Shown here in pieces: positions 54,641-64,000 of a stretch of 64,000 nt of DNA; position 1 is the stretch's first letter, and the number at the start of each line of letters is the position of its first letter. This DNA is from Locusta migratoria. Lineage: Eukaryota; Arthropoda; Insecta; Orthoptera; Acrididae. The position numbers and the translations under genes are program-made. The stretch covers positions 75,754,297 through 75,818,296 of the forward strand of contig CM048750.1 in NCBI GenBank assembly GCA_026315105.1, read 5' to 3'. Below the pieces are notes generated by a model that saw only the letters and a list, made by a program, of their open reading frames with translations, was not told where the DNA came from and ran no database searches.

Positions 54641-54799
54641 CTATTGATTTCCATCTCTCTGTCTTCCAAAGCTTTTTTTCCAGATCTCCAGTCTCATTTC
54701 CAGCTTATACTTGTTTGTGCTATATAATACTATATCATCTGAGAACATCACATAGCTTTCTGGTATCTGTACTAATTAACAGCCTCCCAGCCAATTTAG

Positions 54800-55952
54800 C
54801 AAGAAAGCACGCGAACTGTACGTGAAGGTGGTCTCTGGACGGAGAAACTGCGCTGAATAAGCAAACATAAGTTTTCCTACAGCACTAATTTGCTGTGAGA
54901 TTTAGCGCTGTAGAACAGTTTTAAAGTCATTGTCTGTTTGTACTATACAGTTTGCTTGTTATACACTAACGGCTTACAGGAATAAACGGAAGTTTCTAGA
55001 CTAGACCGGACAAAAGCAATATTACGCTCAGTTGTTAGGGACTAAAAGACTTAAATTGTAGCTAAAAAGTTACTGTGCTGTTTTTCATGGGCTATAATAT
55101 AATAAAACCGGTTTTTTGCTTCATACGTGATTACTGTTAGCCTTACACTGTCCATTATCTTTACCGATATACCGAATCACACTTCAAATTTCATACATCT
55201 GGAAGATTCGGAGAACGAAGTATATGATCATAGTTAACACAATGTAAACACAGAAACAATTTAGTATGTAAGTTAAGTATGAAGTATAATCAAACTAAAA
55301 CTCACTTTAATATCACATTATTGTTACAATACTATTACCGTTTATTTGTAGTTCTTGTTAAAAAGAAATGGTTTATTGTATCAGTTTTCGTAAAACAACC
55401 GCAGACGCAACGAAATTCAGAATGCAAAATCTTTGTATAAGCATATAGCACCACGAAAGCTATCAATCAGAAAAGTCATTTAGATAATAAATAATTATAA
55501 ACGACTTTCTGACAAATGTACCTGCATAATATCATACAGGGATACAGAAGCTATATGTAAAAACAAGAGGTAAGGAATGTGAAACATTTAAAATAATTGT
55601 AATGTGCTATTTCGTTTCGAAAAATATTTAGACTTTTGCAGACCACTTGACAATATCATAATTGGGAAACAGCTGTAGTGGATAAATAAAAATAGTTAGG
55701 AGCAATCAAAAACTGAAATCATTATCGTTTTACGAAATATTCAATTCTGCCGGCCCTATAATAAAAAATAAATCACTTTAGTTAGGACTGGATTGTCCGT
55801 CGTGATCAAACTTCAAATCTACCATATTTTATCTAGAATTATTTGTTGATCTCACACTGCATTCAATCAATGTTCAAAAGCCTTGTATGTTTAAACCCAG
55901 AATATCATCGCCGTCTGTCATGGTTAGCGTTGGTATTTGTTACACGTGTCAT

Positions 55953-55988
<36 letters not shown>

Positions 55989-56645
55989 ATCCACCATCAT
56001 GCGCCTCTGAAGACCCCAACTGTATATCAACTTCAACATAGCCATCTTCGTTTTGCGTCATCCTGACAGTACTTATCTTATTTCAGTATCCTAAACCTGA
56101 CGGCTTCTTTGCAAATGGCGACATAAATTTAAGCTTTATTAAGTTATTAAGAAGCTAAGGTAATATGCAGTCGCAACATGGAAGTTTAATTTGCATTCAA
56201 TGTTGGTAATTTGTGCGTTTATCGTGTTTATCAGAAAAGTGATTACTTTCTGTGTTTAATTTCTTCTGGTTTTTAATTTCTTCTTTTGATTTTGTTGGGA
56301 AAACGTTTCTATTAGGTAAAAGCTGTCTGGTGAAGGTAGTGAATGTTTCCGTTTGACATTTGGAGTAAATAACTTTCGTATGATGCTGGTAGCTGGAAGT
56401 CGGCTGGCTGTATATTTGTTGTGACAGGGTTTCTGTCACGAAGCGCTGGAGGCAAGCAAACACATCGAATACGGTAACAGGCAGAAGGTGCTGAGAAATG
56501 CCGCGGGAAGCGGTGCAGAAATTAATTCTGCTCTCGCTTCCCCTGCAAACGGCACAGGGTATTTGAAATCACGGATACACTGTCTCCTTTCTGTACTACT
56601 TTAATCTCTTCATGGCACCGTTGTGGGCTGCAGAACTTCAATAAC
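54800..56645. other. No gene seen
   Basis: AT-rich. A TC microsatellite lies at 55956-55984. Nothing coding recognised. Confidence 0.45.
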
Positions 56646-56649
56646 CGGG

Positions 56650-56960
56650 CTGCATTCTGAAAGAGGTATTAAAAATTTGAGCGATGAAAAATGTTCTTGA
56701 ATTATTAATGATATTGTTCCCAATATCACAAACAGTGAAGCATTTTGTATATATTTACAAATTACCTTAAAAAATCATTTATTTCTACTCAAAAGAAAGA
56801 AAGGTATATCTCTTATTGTTCATCTTCTATTGACTGCAGAACATGAATGTTATGTTTGTTTTCCACTGAGCTGTTAGTCAGGTATATATATTATTCTTTC
56901 TGACTTAATACCAATCTAAGAAGTAGTACCAAACGTCACACGATATTAAAATCTTGAAAT
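56650..56960 (+). repeat. Direct repeat, copy 1
   Basis: TGAAAGAGGTATTAAAAATT through CTGAGCTGTTAGTCAGG to ACGATATTAAAATCTTGAAA is repeated, in the same orientation and order, at 59125-59457. Not TG...CA ended and with no coding content, so LTRs are not supported; dispersed repeat or segmental duplication. Confidence 0.75.
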
Positions 56961-57280
56961 GTGTAATTCAGTAGTAGGTAACGCTGCATCTTCCCACATA
57001 GTCCGCAATTAAATACAATTTAACAATTCAATTTATTTTTTATGCACATCTGACTTCCTACCGTTTAATATTGTGGTGAAAACATTTCTTGGACTCACTT
57101 GCGCAATTGTAAGATGTTAATGGAATGAGGGATGTTCGAAGGAGGCCACTTTAAAGAAAACTGAATTTTCACTAAACCATGGTTACTAGTGGAAGCCTGC
57201 CGTTTATATAACTTGAATCTGCATGTTACTACGTATCACGCTGAAAATTTATAATTAAAGTGTATAACGTATATCATTAA

Positions 57281-57670
57281 TGAATGACATTACCTGACAT
57301 CGCTTGATGAAGGCGATATGCACTGATTATCTCCAAAGGAAAAAACGCCAGGATGGCAGTATGATTAATTAATTGATTGACCACCTGTTTCGAGGGGCTA
57401 TGCCACAGACTTCTGGTCATATATATTCTACAATTTGGTCATTTTTTTTAATGGAGGTTAAACAGGAAGTGCAACATTGCACGTAGTCAAAATATAATAT
57501 AATGTAATATTTCCGTTAAAAAATTATAACAAACAAAAAATACATCATCACATTATAGTACATTTACGACCAGAAGATGATAGCTTAGCCCATCGAAACC
57601 GGTCGGTAATCAATTAATTAATCATACGGCGATCTTGGCGTTTTTCCTTTCGGAGATAATTTATCATTAC
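57281..57670. mobile_element. Foldback element related to 47222-47580
   Basis: Left ACATTACCTGACATCGCTTG, AACGCCAGGATGGCAG, GATTGACCACCTGTTTCGAG, CTTCTGGTCAT; right ACGACCAGAAGATGAT, CATCGAAACCGGTCGGTAAT, ATACGGCGATCTTGGCGTTT. The arms are reverse complements over about 110 bp each. 56960-57280 holds nothing else recognised. Confidence 0.72.
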
Positions 57671-57679
57671 TGTAGCCTG

Positions 57680-58165
57680 TCGAAGTGGACACTTATTCCA
57701 AGATAACGGCGTAAAGTGGCCGAGCGGAAGTAAATATTAAAAAAGTGAACAGTAATCCTCTTTCGACTGCAGTAGCGCTATGGCTTTCGCGCCTTTATTT
57801 GACGTTGATATTCATTGACTGAACTTTCAGCCCTTTCATTCACATTATAAAGGTGACCACCGACCGAGGCCAGGACAAATAGGTAATTCGCACATCATTT
57901 TAAGCAACAGCACTTCCTTGACGCATTATGTTATGTATGCTGACACATCTTCTGAATTATTTGTTATTCAGTAATGTAATAATGCATTTACACTCAATTG
58001 CATATGTAGGTACACTGTATACAGAATGCGTTGCGTACAGAATGAAAACATCGAACATGTTATTGATCTTTGATGAACGCCCATTTACACTTTGAGGCGT
58101 GTTAGTGACTATCATGCCATATCTCCTGATCTATATACCATACAGTCATATAATTTTGTAGGTAC
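57680..58165. other. No gene seen
   Basis: Unassigned. Confidence 0.4.
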
Positions 58166-58168
58166 ATT

Positions 58169-58169
<1 letters not shown>

Positions 58170-58239
<70 letters not shown>
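58170..58239. repeat. (TA)n microsatellite, about 35 units
   Basis: Perfect AT alternation directly abutting the left end of the foldback at 58243. Confidence 0.97.
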
Positions 58240-58242
<3 letters not shown>

Positions 58243-58649
58243 AAGATTTTTGACTTACCTAAAGTATAGGCTCGTCGACAGAAACATAAAACACACACAA
58301 AAACACACAAACATTCGAGCTTTCGCCACCACTGGCAGCTTCTTCGGGAAAAAGAGGCAGACAAATGTCTGCCTAGGTGTGCTTGCATGTGGATATGTGT
58401 GAGTGTGTGTGTATTTGTTTACCTTCCTTTTTGTCCCCTAAGGTAATTCCTTCCACTCCTGGGATTGGAATGGTTCCTTTTCCACTTCCTTAAAACCCGT
58501 ATACTTCCCTTTTTCCTCTCCTTCCTTCCTCTTTTCCCCGAAGAAGCTGCTAGTGGTGGCGAAAGCTCAAATGTTTGTGTGTTTTTGTGTGTGTTTTATG
58601 TTTCTGTCGACGAGCCGGTACTTTAGGTAAGTCAAAAATCTTTATTTTA
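58243..58649. mobile_element. Foldback with near-identical ~110-bp arms
   Basis: AAAGATTTTTGACTTACCTA...GTCGACAGAAACATAAAACA...GAGCTTTCGCCACCACTGGC at left is matched almost base for base by its reverse complement at 58540-58648. The high identity suggests recent insertion or arm conversion. Each arm also holds a CGAAGAAGC-hairpin-GGCGAAAGCT phrase, the same layout as the other foldback arms here. Confidence 0.8.
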
Positions 58650-58659
58650 TACATATTTT

Positions 58660-59120
58660 TCCCTCCAGGAAAGTCTGCTATATATATGTCTGCAAAGTGT
58701 TTAGCGAATAGAGAGAACAGTTGAGATATAATACATTGGAAAGTCATCCCGGATGCTGCAGTTCATCTTTATTTTTGAGGCGGAAGGGCAGTGACAAGAA
58801 GTCTCTTTAAGTCCATAATTAAATGTGAAGCTTCTTGAAAGTCGTTAAGTGTTACCGTTTTCGAATTAGGTTTGGGAACAGCCTTGGTGCTACCAATACA
58901 CTTTTTTGAGCCCCTGAGTTCACTGTGTTCGACAGTCATTGAGCGGGTAACGCTAGATACCTGGTCTAGCGCCTGGTTACAGGCAAGTTCTTAACACCTC
59001 TAAAAATTGGCTTGCATAAAATCAGGAGCTACACCAGGAGTGGAGCGCTACACAGCTGAAAGCTTGCAAAAATCGCTGAATTGAAAGTGGTCAACTAAAG
59101 TAGGAGGGTAGCCGAAATGA
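58660..59120. other. No gene seen
   Basis: Unassigned. Confidence 0.4.
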
Positions 59121-59124
59121 AGAA

Positions 59125-59457
59125 AATGAAAGAGGTGTTAAAAATTTGAGTGAAAAAAAAGTTCTTGAATTATTAATTATATTGTTCCAAATGTCACCAA
59201 CAGCGAAGCATTTTACAGATATTTACGAATTACATTAAAAAAATATTTTATTTCTGCTCAAAAGAAAGAAAGGTAAATATCTTATTGTTCGTGTATTGAC
59301 CACAGAACATGAATGATATGTTTGTATTCCACTGAGCTGTTAGTCAGGATTTTCTTATTTTTATTTATTTAGTTTTTTTTATATAGAATGATTATTGTTT
59401 CTGACTTAATATCTCAGAAGTAGTATCAAAGGTCACACGATATTAAAATCTTGAAAT
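59125..59457 (+). repeat. Direct repeat, copy 2
   Basis: Second copy of 56650-56960, with a T-rich expansion of about 30 bp after CTGTTAGTCAGGAT and small indels elsewhere. Copies are about 2.48 kb apart. Confidence 0.75.
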
Positions 59458-59459
59458 GA

Positions 59460-60230
59460 TTTCGAAACTTTTTAAATTTAATAACTTCTGGTTTTCCTAA
59501 AGTTATTTTGTCGTAATTTTGTTACATTCGAATCAGGTCGATTTAAATATTTAATTGCTTGTTCTTTTATTGCACATATACGGATGAACAATGGTGATTG
59601 GTGATTTAATAACTATAAATTGATGAAAGTGTATGCGTTCTATTGCTTTTGTCAACCAACCCAGATATCTCTTAACGTCGACTTTGAGTGTCAATATGTC
59701 CGAAAGATTTCCTCGATCCTCTATAACATTACCGCTTAATTTCCGTTGATAAAAGGGGTTATGATTCCTGTCATGTGACACGTCCACTGTTGCGTTGGGA
59801 AAAGTTTAGTGAAATTCGGTGCCAATGTGATATCATTAACCCACTTTAAACCTCATAGCGCTGTTATTTCTTCCGCTGTTTGATGTGTCACAGAGCCCAA
59901 AGATGATGTTGCAGGGTGTCACACTTTTACAGTTTCAGAGAGGAAGTTTGTAGGTACCTTAGAGCCAAATTTAAATCTTTTACATCACGGCATGGCGTAG
60001 TGGTAAAGGATCCCTTAGTACTGTTCAACCGTATTTTCAGGAATAAATCTGACATTGTAAAAGGATATAAAATCAACAGATTTCTATTCAGGACAGTCAT
60101 ATTGAACTAAAGAAGCCGCACTGGAATGGCCGCGTTGCGTGACCGATAACCAAGCGATTTGGTTCCTTAGTTTTACAAATACATGAAAATTAGGTCTCTA
60201 AGTAAAATGCAGTGTAACGTATGTATGCTT

Positions 60231-60276
<46 letters not shown>

Positions 60277-61030
60277 CACACACACACACACAAACACACA
60301 CTATATATTCACAAACTGTCGTTGTAACTGCGAAGTGACTGACAGTTTTAGTAACAAATAATAGTGAACGAATTCAGTATTACTTTGATGTGTACGCTGT
60401 AAACTAAGTCATCTAAAGGTGATGATTTGTGATATTCGATTACAGAAACATATCTTGGAACTTCCCTTTTATTGCTCCGTAAGAATACTACTAGATTCTG
60501 TTAGGTAACAGTATGTAAAAAAGACATTTTTGAATGGCACCAACCCTCCTAACTTCTGTTCCATGAGTTGAAGAATGGAGGAATCATTAACAGCATTTTT
60601 ATCTTTCCGCTTAGATTCGTGGCGTTTCTTCGATTGAATCTCTGTTGGAATACGTCTGTATAGTTTTCTAAAGGATAACACCAGATATGCATGAACACCA
60701 ATGAAAATTGTCTAAATTGATGCCTAACGGTACAAGAGGACAACACCTTCACTTGTGAACGTGATGCGTTCCAACCTACCATCAATATTCTCAACAATAA
60801 GAAACGTCAATGCGGCTCTCCGAAGCTATGTCGTTATCGTGGAGGAGATGTAACGTCACCTACTGTGTCCCAATAAAATATTTATGTGATGCTGAAGTGT
60901 TAAGGTGCTGAGGGCCTTCGATCGAAGTCTGCAGGACAGCTCCTAAGGACACTAGAACGTACGCAAGAGATCCTGGTACAAGCCGTGTACAGTGTGATGC
61001 GTATTCTAATGGATAATGGTAGTTCGAGAG
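59460..61030. other. No gene seen; CT and CA microsatellites
   Basis: CT run at 60232-60273 followed by CA run at 60277-60300. A scrap AAGCCGCACTGGAATGGCCG at 60112 resembles a SINE-2 head. Minus-strand frames at 60469-60797 have no recognised domain. Confidence 0.5.
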
Positions 61031-61035
61031 ACACT

Positions 61036-61215
61036 TTCGTGCCGTGGTGGAGTGGCCGTGCGTTCTAAGACACCTTGCTGCGGAGCGCGCGGTTGCTCGC
61101 CTTTGGAGGTTCGAGTGTATGTAGTTCTTAGACTAGTACGAGTACTTTGTAAGCATAGCGACTGATGACCATAGCAGTTTGTTCTAATAGGTTTACAAAA
61201 ATTAGAATATTTTTT
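61036..61215 (+). mobile_element. SINE-2 with internal deletion
   Basis: GCCGTGGTGGAGTGGCCGTG head, CTTGCTGCGGAGCGCGCGG, B-box GGAGGTTCGAGTG where the copy jumps into TATGTAGTTCTTAGACTAG, body GACTGATGACCATAGCAG, tail TTTACAAAAATTAGAATATT. Confidence 0.8.
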
Positions 61216-61565
61216 GGCATTTTCTACATCTATATCGACATTCATACTCCTCAAGCCACCCGATAGGTGTGTGGCGGAGGGTACCTTGAGTACCACTATC
61301 GGTGTTCCCTCCTATTCCAGTCCCGTATTGTTCGCGGAAAGAAAGATTGCCGGTATGTCTCTGTATGAGCTCTAATCTCTCTGATTTTATCTTCATGATC
61401 ACTACGCGAGATATACGTAAGAGGGAGCAATAAACTGCTAGACTCCTAGGTAAAGGTATGTTATCGAAACTTCGAGAAAAGCCCGTAACCAGCGACGGAG
61501 CGTCTCTCCTGCAGAGTCTTCCACTTTAGTTTATCGATCATCTCGTGTCCGTTTTTAGTATAATT
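61216..61565 (-). pseudogene. LINE-B 3' end, minus strand
   Basis: TTCTACATCTATATCGACAT tail, GTGTGGCGGAGGGTACCTTG (same phrase as the LINE-B 3' UTR at 32196), then coding decay corresponding to EIRARTEAYRHSFFP. It continues upstream to about 61560 with a CTGCAGAGTCTTCCACTTTA block. 5' truncated. Confidence 0.7.
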
Positions 61566-61674
61566 TTAATCTGCATAGTTCAATTTTGATAGTAGTTCTT
61601 TATTAAAATTGGAACAATGAATTTGTAACCTATAGAACGTCTCAACCTTGATTGTTATATCCGCCAATTCATCC

Positions 61675-62255
61675 CTTCATTCACTGACATTGCGTTTCAG
61701 CCTTTTATTTTAAAAACTTGACTTAAACTGCTATTAATCTCAGTTTTCCACTCATAATTCCTCCATGTTTCATTAACTTCATTTTCTCCAAATTGCTCTA
61801 TAAACACAACAGAGCCGGTGTATTTCCATAATTCGTTTGAGGTCTTTTGACGTGATTACTTCACCGGGACTCCGAACACTGGATCAATAGAATTTGTTAG
61901 GCTAGCTCATCACTCTCGTACTCATAGCCATGCCTTTATGATTGCGACAGAGGGTGTCACACACTGCTTTCATCCATTTACATTGTCGTTCCACTCTGTT
62001 CTTTAAAAAAATTGCCTTAACTTGTTATTTATTTCAATTTTTCACTCCTAACTCTTCTATGTTTCACATACGTAATTTCGCATATTCTTTTCTAAAGTTT
62101 ACACACAACAGAGCTGGCGTATCACTATAATTTGAGTTATTTTTGACGTGATTACTTGATAAAGTATCCAAACACTGGAACTATAGAATATGTTATGCTA
62201 GCTCAAAATCGGACTTAGAGCTGTGCCTATCTCACTGCGACACCCTGCTTTCCCG
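61675..62255. repeat. Diverged tandem duplication, period ~292 bp
   Basis: Unit 1 (61675-61966) and unit 2 (61967-62255) share, in order, TCTATAAACACAACAGAGCC / GTTTACACACAACAGAGCT, TTTGACGTGATTACTT in both, GAACACTGGATCAATAGAAT / AACACTGGAACTATAGAAT, GTTAGGCTAGCTCA / GTTATGCTAGCTCA, and GATTGCGACAGAGGGTG / CACTGCGACACCCTG. No open frame is conserved between units. Confidence 0.7.
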
Positions 62256-62284
62256 TCAGACTGTGATGAAGTAGTAGCTCCGGG

Positions 62285-62815
62285 AAGGGCACGTGGCAAG
62301 TGAAAACCCCACCTCGCACAAAGCCTCGTCACTGGCGGGTCCTGTATTGAAAGCGCGTTTTAGCCAGGAGGGATGCGCTTTACAGCGGATTCTGAAGAGT
62401 GTGCGTATCCACTCGAGTGACGCGGGAGCAACAAAAACTCTCCTCCGCTGGCTTGAGAAGTCCTGTCGCGGTCGCCAAAGTGTTTACGGGCGACGGCGCT
62501 GCTGTGTTGTGGGCGCGGCGCAGCGCAAGGTGTAGGCGGCGGCGGTGGCGGCGACTGCGTCGGCGCCGGCTCGGTGCTCGTCTGCGTGGAGAGGCGGCCG
62601 CGGTAAGCAGGGCCCTCCAGCCGCAATGAATGGCCGCTAGGCCGCTCGAGGGCCGCTGAGCACGGCTCTGGCGGGCCGCCCCAGGCGCACACGTGCCCGG
62701 CCGCCGCTGCCGACGCCGCCTGCAAAACCCAGGCTCACCACCTGCCCAGAGGAAAACCTCTGTGCCTTCGAGGCACACAGCGCGTTCCACAATGAGTTCT
62801 AACTTTAACAAGTGG
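62285..62815 (+). promoter_or_regulatory. CpG island with consensus splice donor; candidate promoter and first exon
   Basis: The strongest GC/CpG block of the window, with runs such as GGCGGCGGCGGTGGCGGCG (62538). CGCG-GTAAGCAGG gives a near-perfect donor at 62603, so a plus-strand, probably noncoding first exon ending at 62602 is plausible. The 80-codon open frame 62293-62535 lies upstream of the donor but has no ATG in a good context and no known motif. Overlapping minus-strand frames are compositional. No TATA box. The downstream exon would lie beyond the window. Confidence 0.5.
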
Positions 62816-62874
62816 TAGCACGAGAATGTTTATGAACAACTGGTTTTTCCTGAGGAAATAAGTGTATGGCATTT

Positions 62875-63205
62875 TTGGTCGGGAGATCCCACACGGGATT
62901 GATCGGCTGCCGTATTTGACGCCACTTGGGCGACTTTCGTGCCGATGATGATGAGATGATGATGAGATAATGATGATGATGTGATGATGAGATGATAATA
63001 TGATGAGATCATCTGATGATGAGATGATGATATTATGATATGATGATCTGTTGATGAGATGATTATATAATGATGAGATGGTGTTGATATGATGATGATT
63101 AGGACAACATACAACACCCAGTCCCCTGCCGGGAATCGAACCCGGGCCCCCTTCGTGGGAGATAGCAACACTGTCGTCTGGAGCTACGGGGGCTGACATT
63201 CCTGT
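62875..63205 (-). mobile_element. tRNA-headed SINE with expanded ATC/ATCATC tract
   Basis: Minus strand: GTCAGCCCCCGTAGCTCCAG (A-box region), B-box CGGGTTCGATTCCCGGC (about 63128-63144), GGGACTGGGTGTTGTATG, then a 160-bp ATC-rich tract (62945-63105 on plus as GATGAT/GATGAGAT units), then CACGAAAGTCGCCCAAGTGG and CGTCAAATACGGCAGC. The head-body-tail order matches a SINE type I recall as widespread in insects with a short ATC tract; here the tract is unusually long. Confidence 0.7.
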
Positions 63206-63263
63206 GTAAGAATGCATAGCCTCGCGGCGATAACACTGAATAAAATGGTTTCGGGTTTCCGTC

Positions 63264-64000
63264 CGTATCTACACAGATACTCAGCACGTCACATTGAAGT
63301 CCGTGGCAGAGGATTCATCGAAACACTTTTATGATATTTTTCCATTCTCTAGCAAAAAAAGAAAAAAAAAATAATGGTCACATGATGGTCATGTCTCCCT
63401 ATGTAGGTGGGTGCTAACAATATATGTTCGCATTCTGAAGAGAAATTTGGTGAAAGAAATTTCGCAAATAGATCTCGACGCAACAAATAACGCCCTGCTT
63501 TTAATAGTTTCCGCCCCAAATCGTGCATCATTTCCGTGACATTCTCTCCTCTGTATCGCGATAATACAAAACGAGCTGTCCTTCTCTGAATTTTCTCTAA
63601 ATCTTCCGTCAGTCCCACCTGGTGTGGCTCACCAATACACAGCAATACTCCAAAACAGGATACACAAGTGTAGTGTAGGCAGTTTCTTTAGTAGAACTGC
63701 TGCGTCTTCTGAGTGTCCTGTCAATGAAACGTAGTCTTCGGTTCGCCTTTCCTACAATATTTTCTATGTGTTCTTTCAAATTTAAGTTGCTCGTAATTGT
63801 TACTCCTAGGTATTTAGTAGAATTAACGACCTGTAGGTTTGACTGACTTATCGTATGACTGAAGTACAACGGATTTCTTTTAGTCGTCACATGGATAACT
63901 TCACACTTATCTGGGTCAATTTCCAAGATTTGAACCTTTCAGATATCTTATCTAAATCATTTTTCAGTTGCTTTTGATCTTCTGGTGACTACTAACCGAT
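63264..64000 (-). pseudogene. LINE-A, minus strand, running off the right edge
   Basis: Minus strand from 63926: DPDKCEVIHVTTKRNPLYFS, VNSTKYLGVTITSNLNLKEH, IVGKANRRLRFIDRTLRRRS and KETAYTTLVYPVLEYCCVLV, then a frameshift near 63630 to HQVGLTEDLEKIQRRTARF, ENVTEMMHDLGRKLLKAGRY and ECEHILLAPTYIGRHDHHV. Beyond 63390 an A/T-rich insert replaces the final coding end, and the 3' tail (TCTACACAGATACTCAGCAC) is at 63269. The palm lies beyond the window. Confidence 0.85.

Noticed and set aside
58146..58388. Minus-strand frame with repeating YI dipeptides
   Set aside because: Translation of the TA microsatellite plus foldback arm.
56650..59457. LTR retrotransposon with the 0.3-kb direct repeats as LTRs
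   Set aside because: Copies lack TG...CA ends, no primer-binding site, polypurine tract or pol sequence was found between them.
62360..62811. 121- and 143-codon minus-strand frames in the CpG island
   Set aside because: Alanine/arginine-rich readings of GGC repeats; the splice donor favours the opposite strand.
62943..63105. CRISPR-like array of short repeats
   Set aside because: GATGAT/GATGAGAT units are a simple-sequence tract in a SINE with no unique spacers; the genome is eukaryotic.

Overview
This window looks like intergenic DNA from a very large, repeat-packed insect genome, most likely a grasshopper or locust (Orthoptera, Schistocerca-like). The grounds are many copies of tRNA-headed SINEs, decayed LINEs of several clades, Helitron and Tc1 remains and many foldback elements, with no intact multi-exon gene and no prokaryotic operon structure. 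The organism call rests on remembered resemblance of the repeat families and is an inference; the repeat structures are read from the sequence. In the feature list SINE-1 means copies with a GCCGGCCGCGG head and the body GATGACCCCGTAGTTAAG; SINE-2 means copies with a CGCTGCGGAGCGCG-type head and the body GATGACCACAG. LINE-A to LINE-G are working labels used only here.

Layout. 0-3.6 kb: a LINE endonuclease remnant split by a foldback that carries hammerhead-ribozyme-like motifs, then a 5'-truncated RNase-H LINE with perfect target-site duplications (TSDs). 5.4-9.3 kb: a LINE-A reverse transcriptase copy hit twice by SINE-1, then more SINEs. 11-15.4 kb: LINE-B, a foldback split by a SINE, a CpG-rich block, a THAP-domain-like first exon with an in-frame stop, and the 5' part of LINE-C. 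17.3-20.35 kb: an old large palindrome whose two arms were invaded independently by SINEs, LINEs and a Helitron end. 22.8-27.5 kb: Helitron-like internal repeats, SINEs and LINE 3' ends. 27.5-28.1 kb: CpG-rich block. 31-35.7 kb: a CTGCAG-rich foldback beside a TATA/Inr core promoter, the longest uninterrupted reading frame of the window (LINE-B reverse transcriptase), a Helitron-like remnant, and a terminal-inverted-repeat element carrying a gag zinc-knuckle fragment. 36-40.6 kb: a transposon-derived fragment, a Tc1 copy, a tRNA-like repeat cluster and a promoter-like GC block. 41.5-48 kb: LINE-D and LINE-C remains, then a palindrome abutting an orphan heat-shock-type promoter. 51-54.8 kb: a second Tc1 copy, SINEs and a LINE. 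56.6-59.5 kb: a 0.3-kb direct repeat, two foldbacks and a long TA run. 61-64 kb: SINE-2, LINE-B, a diverged tandem duplication, a strong CpG island with a consensus splice donor, a SINE with an expanded ATC tract, and LINE-A running off the edge.

Functionally the mobile elements are parasites of one another: the LINEs would supply reverse transcriptase for the SINEs, whose clean 10-14 bp TSDs fit target-primed reverse transcription. The only host-gene-like signals are the THAP exon, several CpG-rich promoter candidates (about 12.8-13.4, 27.5-28.1, 40.3-40.6 and 62.3-62.8 kb), the TATA/Inr promoter near 31.65 kb and the heat-shock-element promoter near 47 kb.
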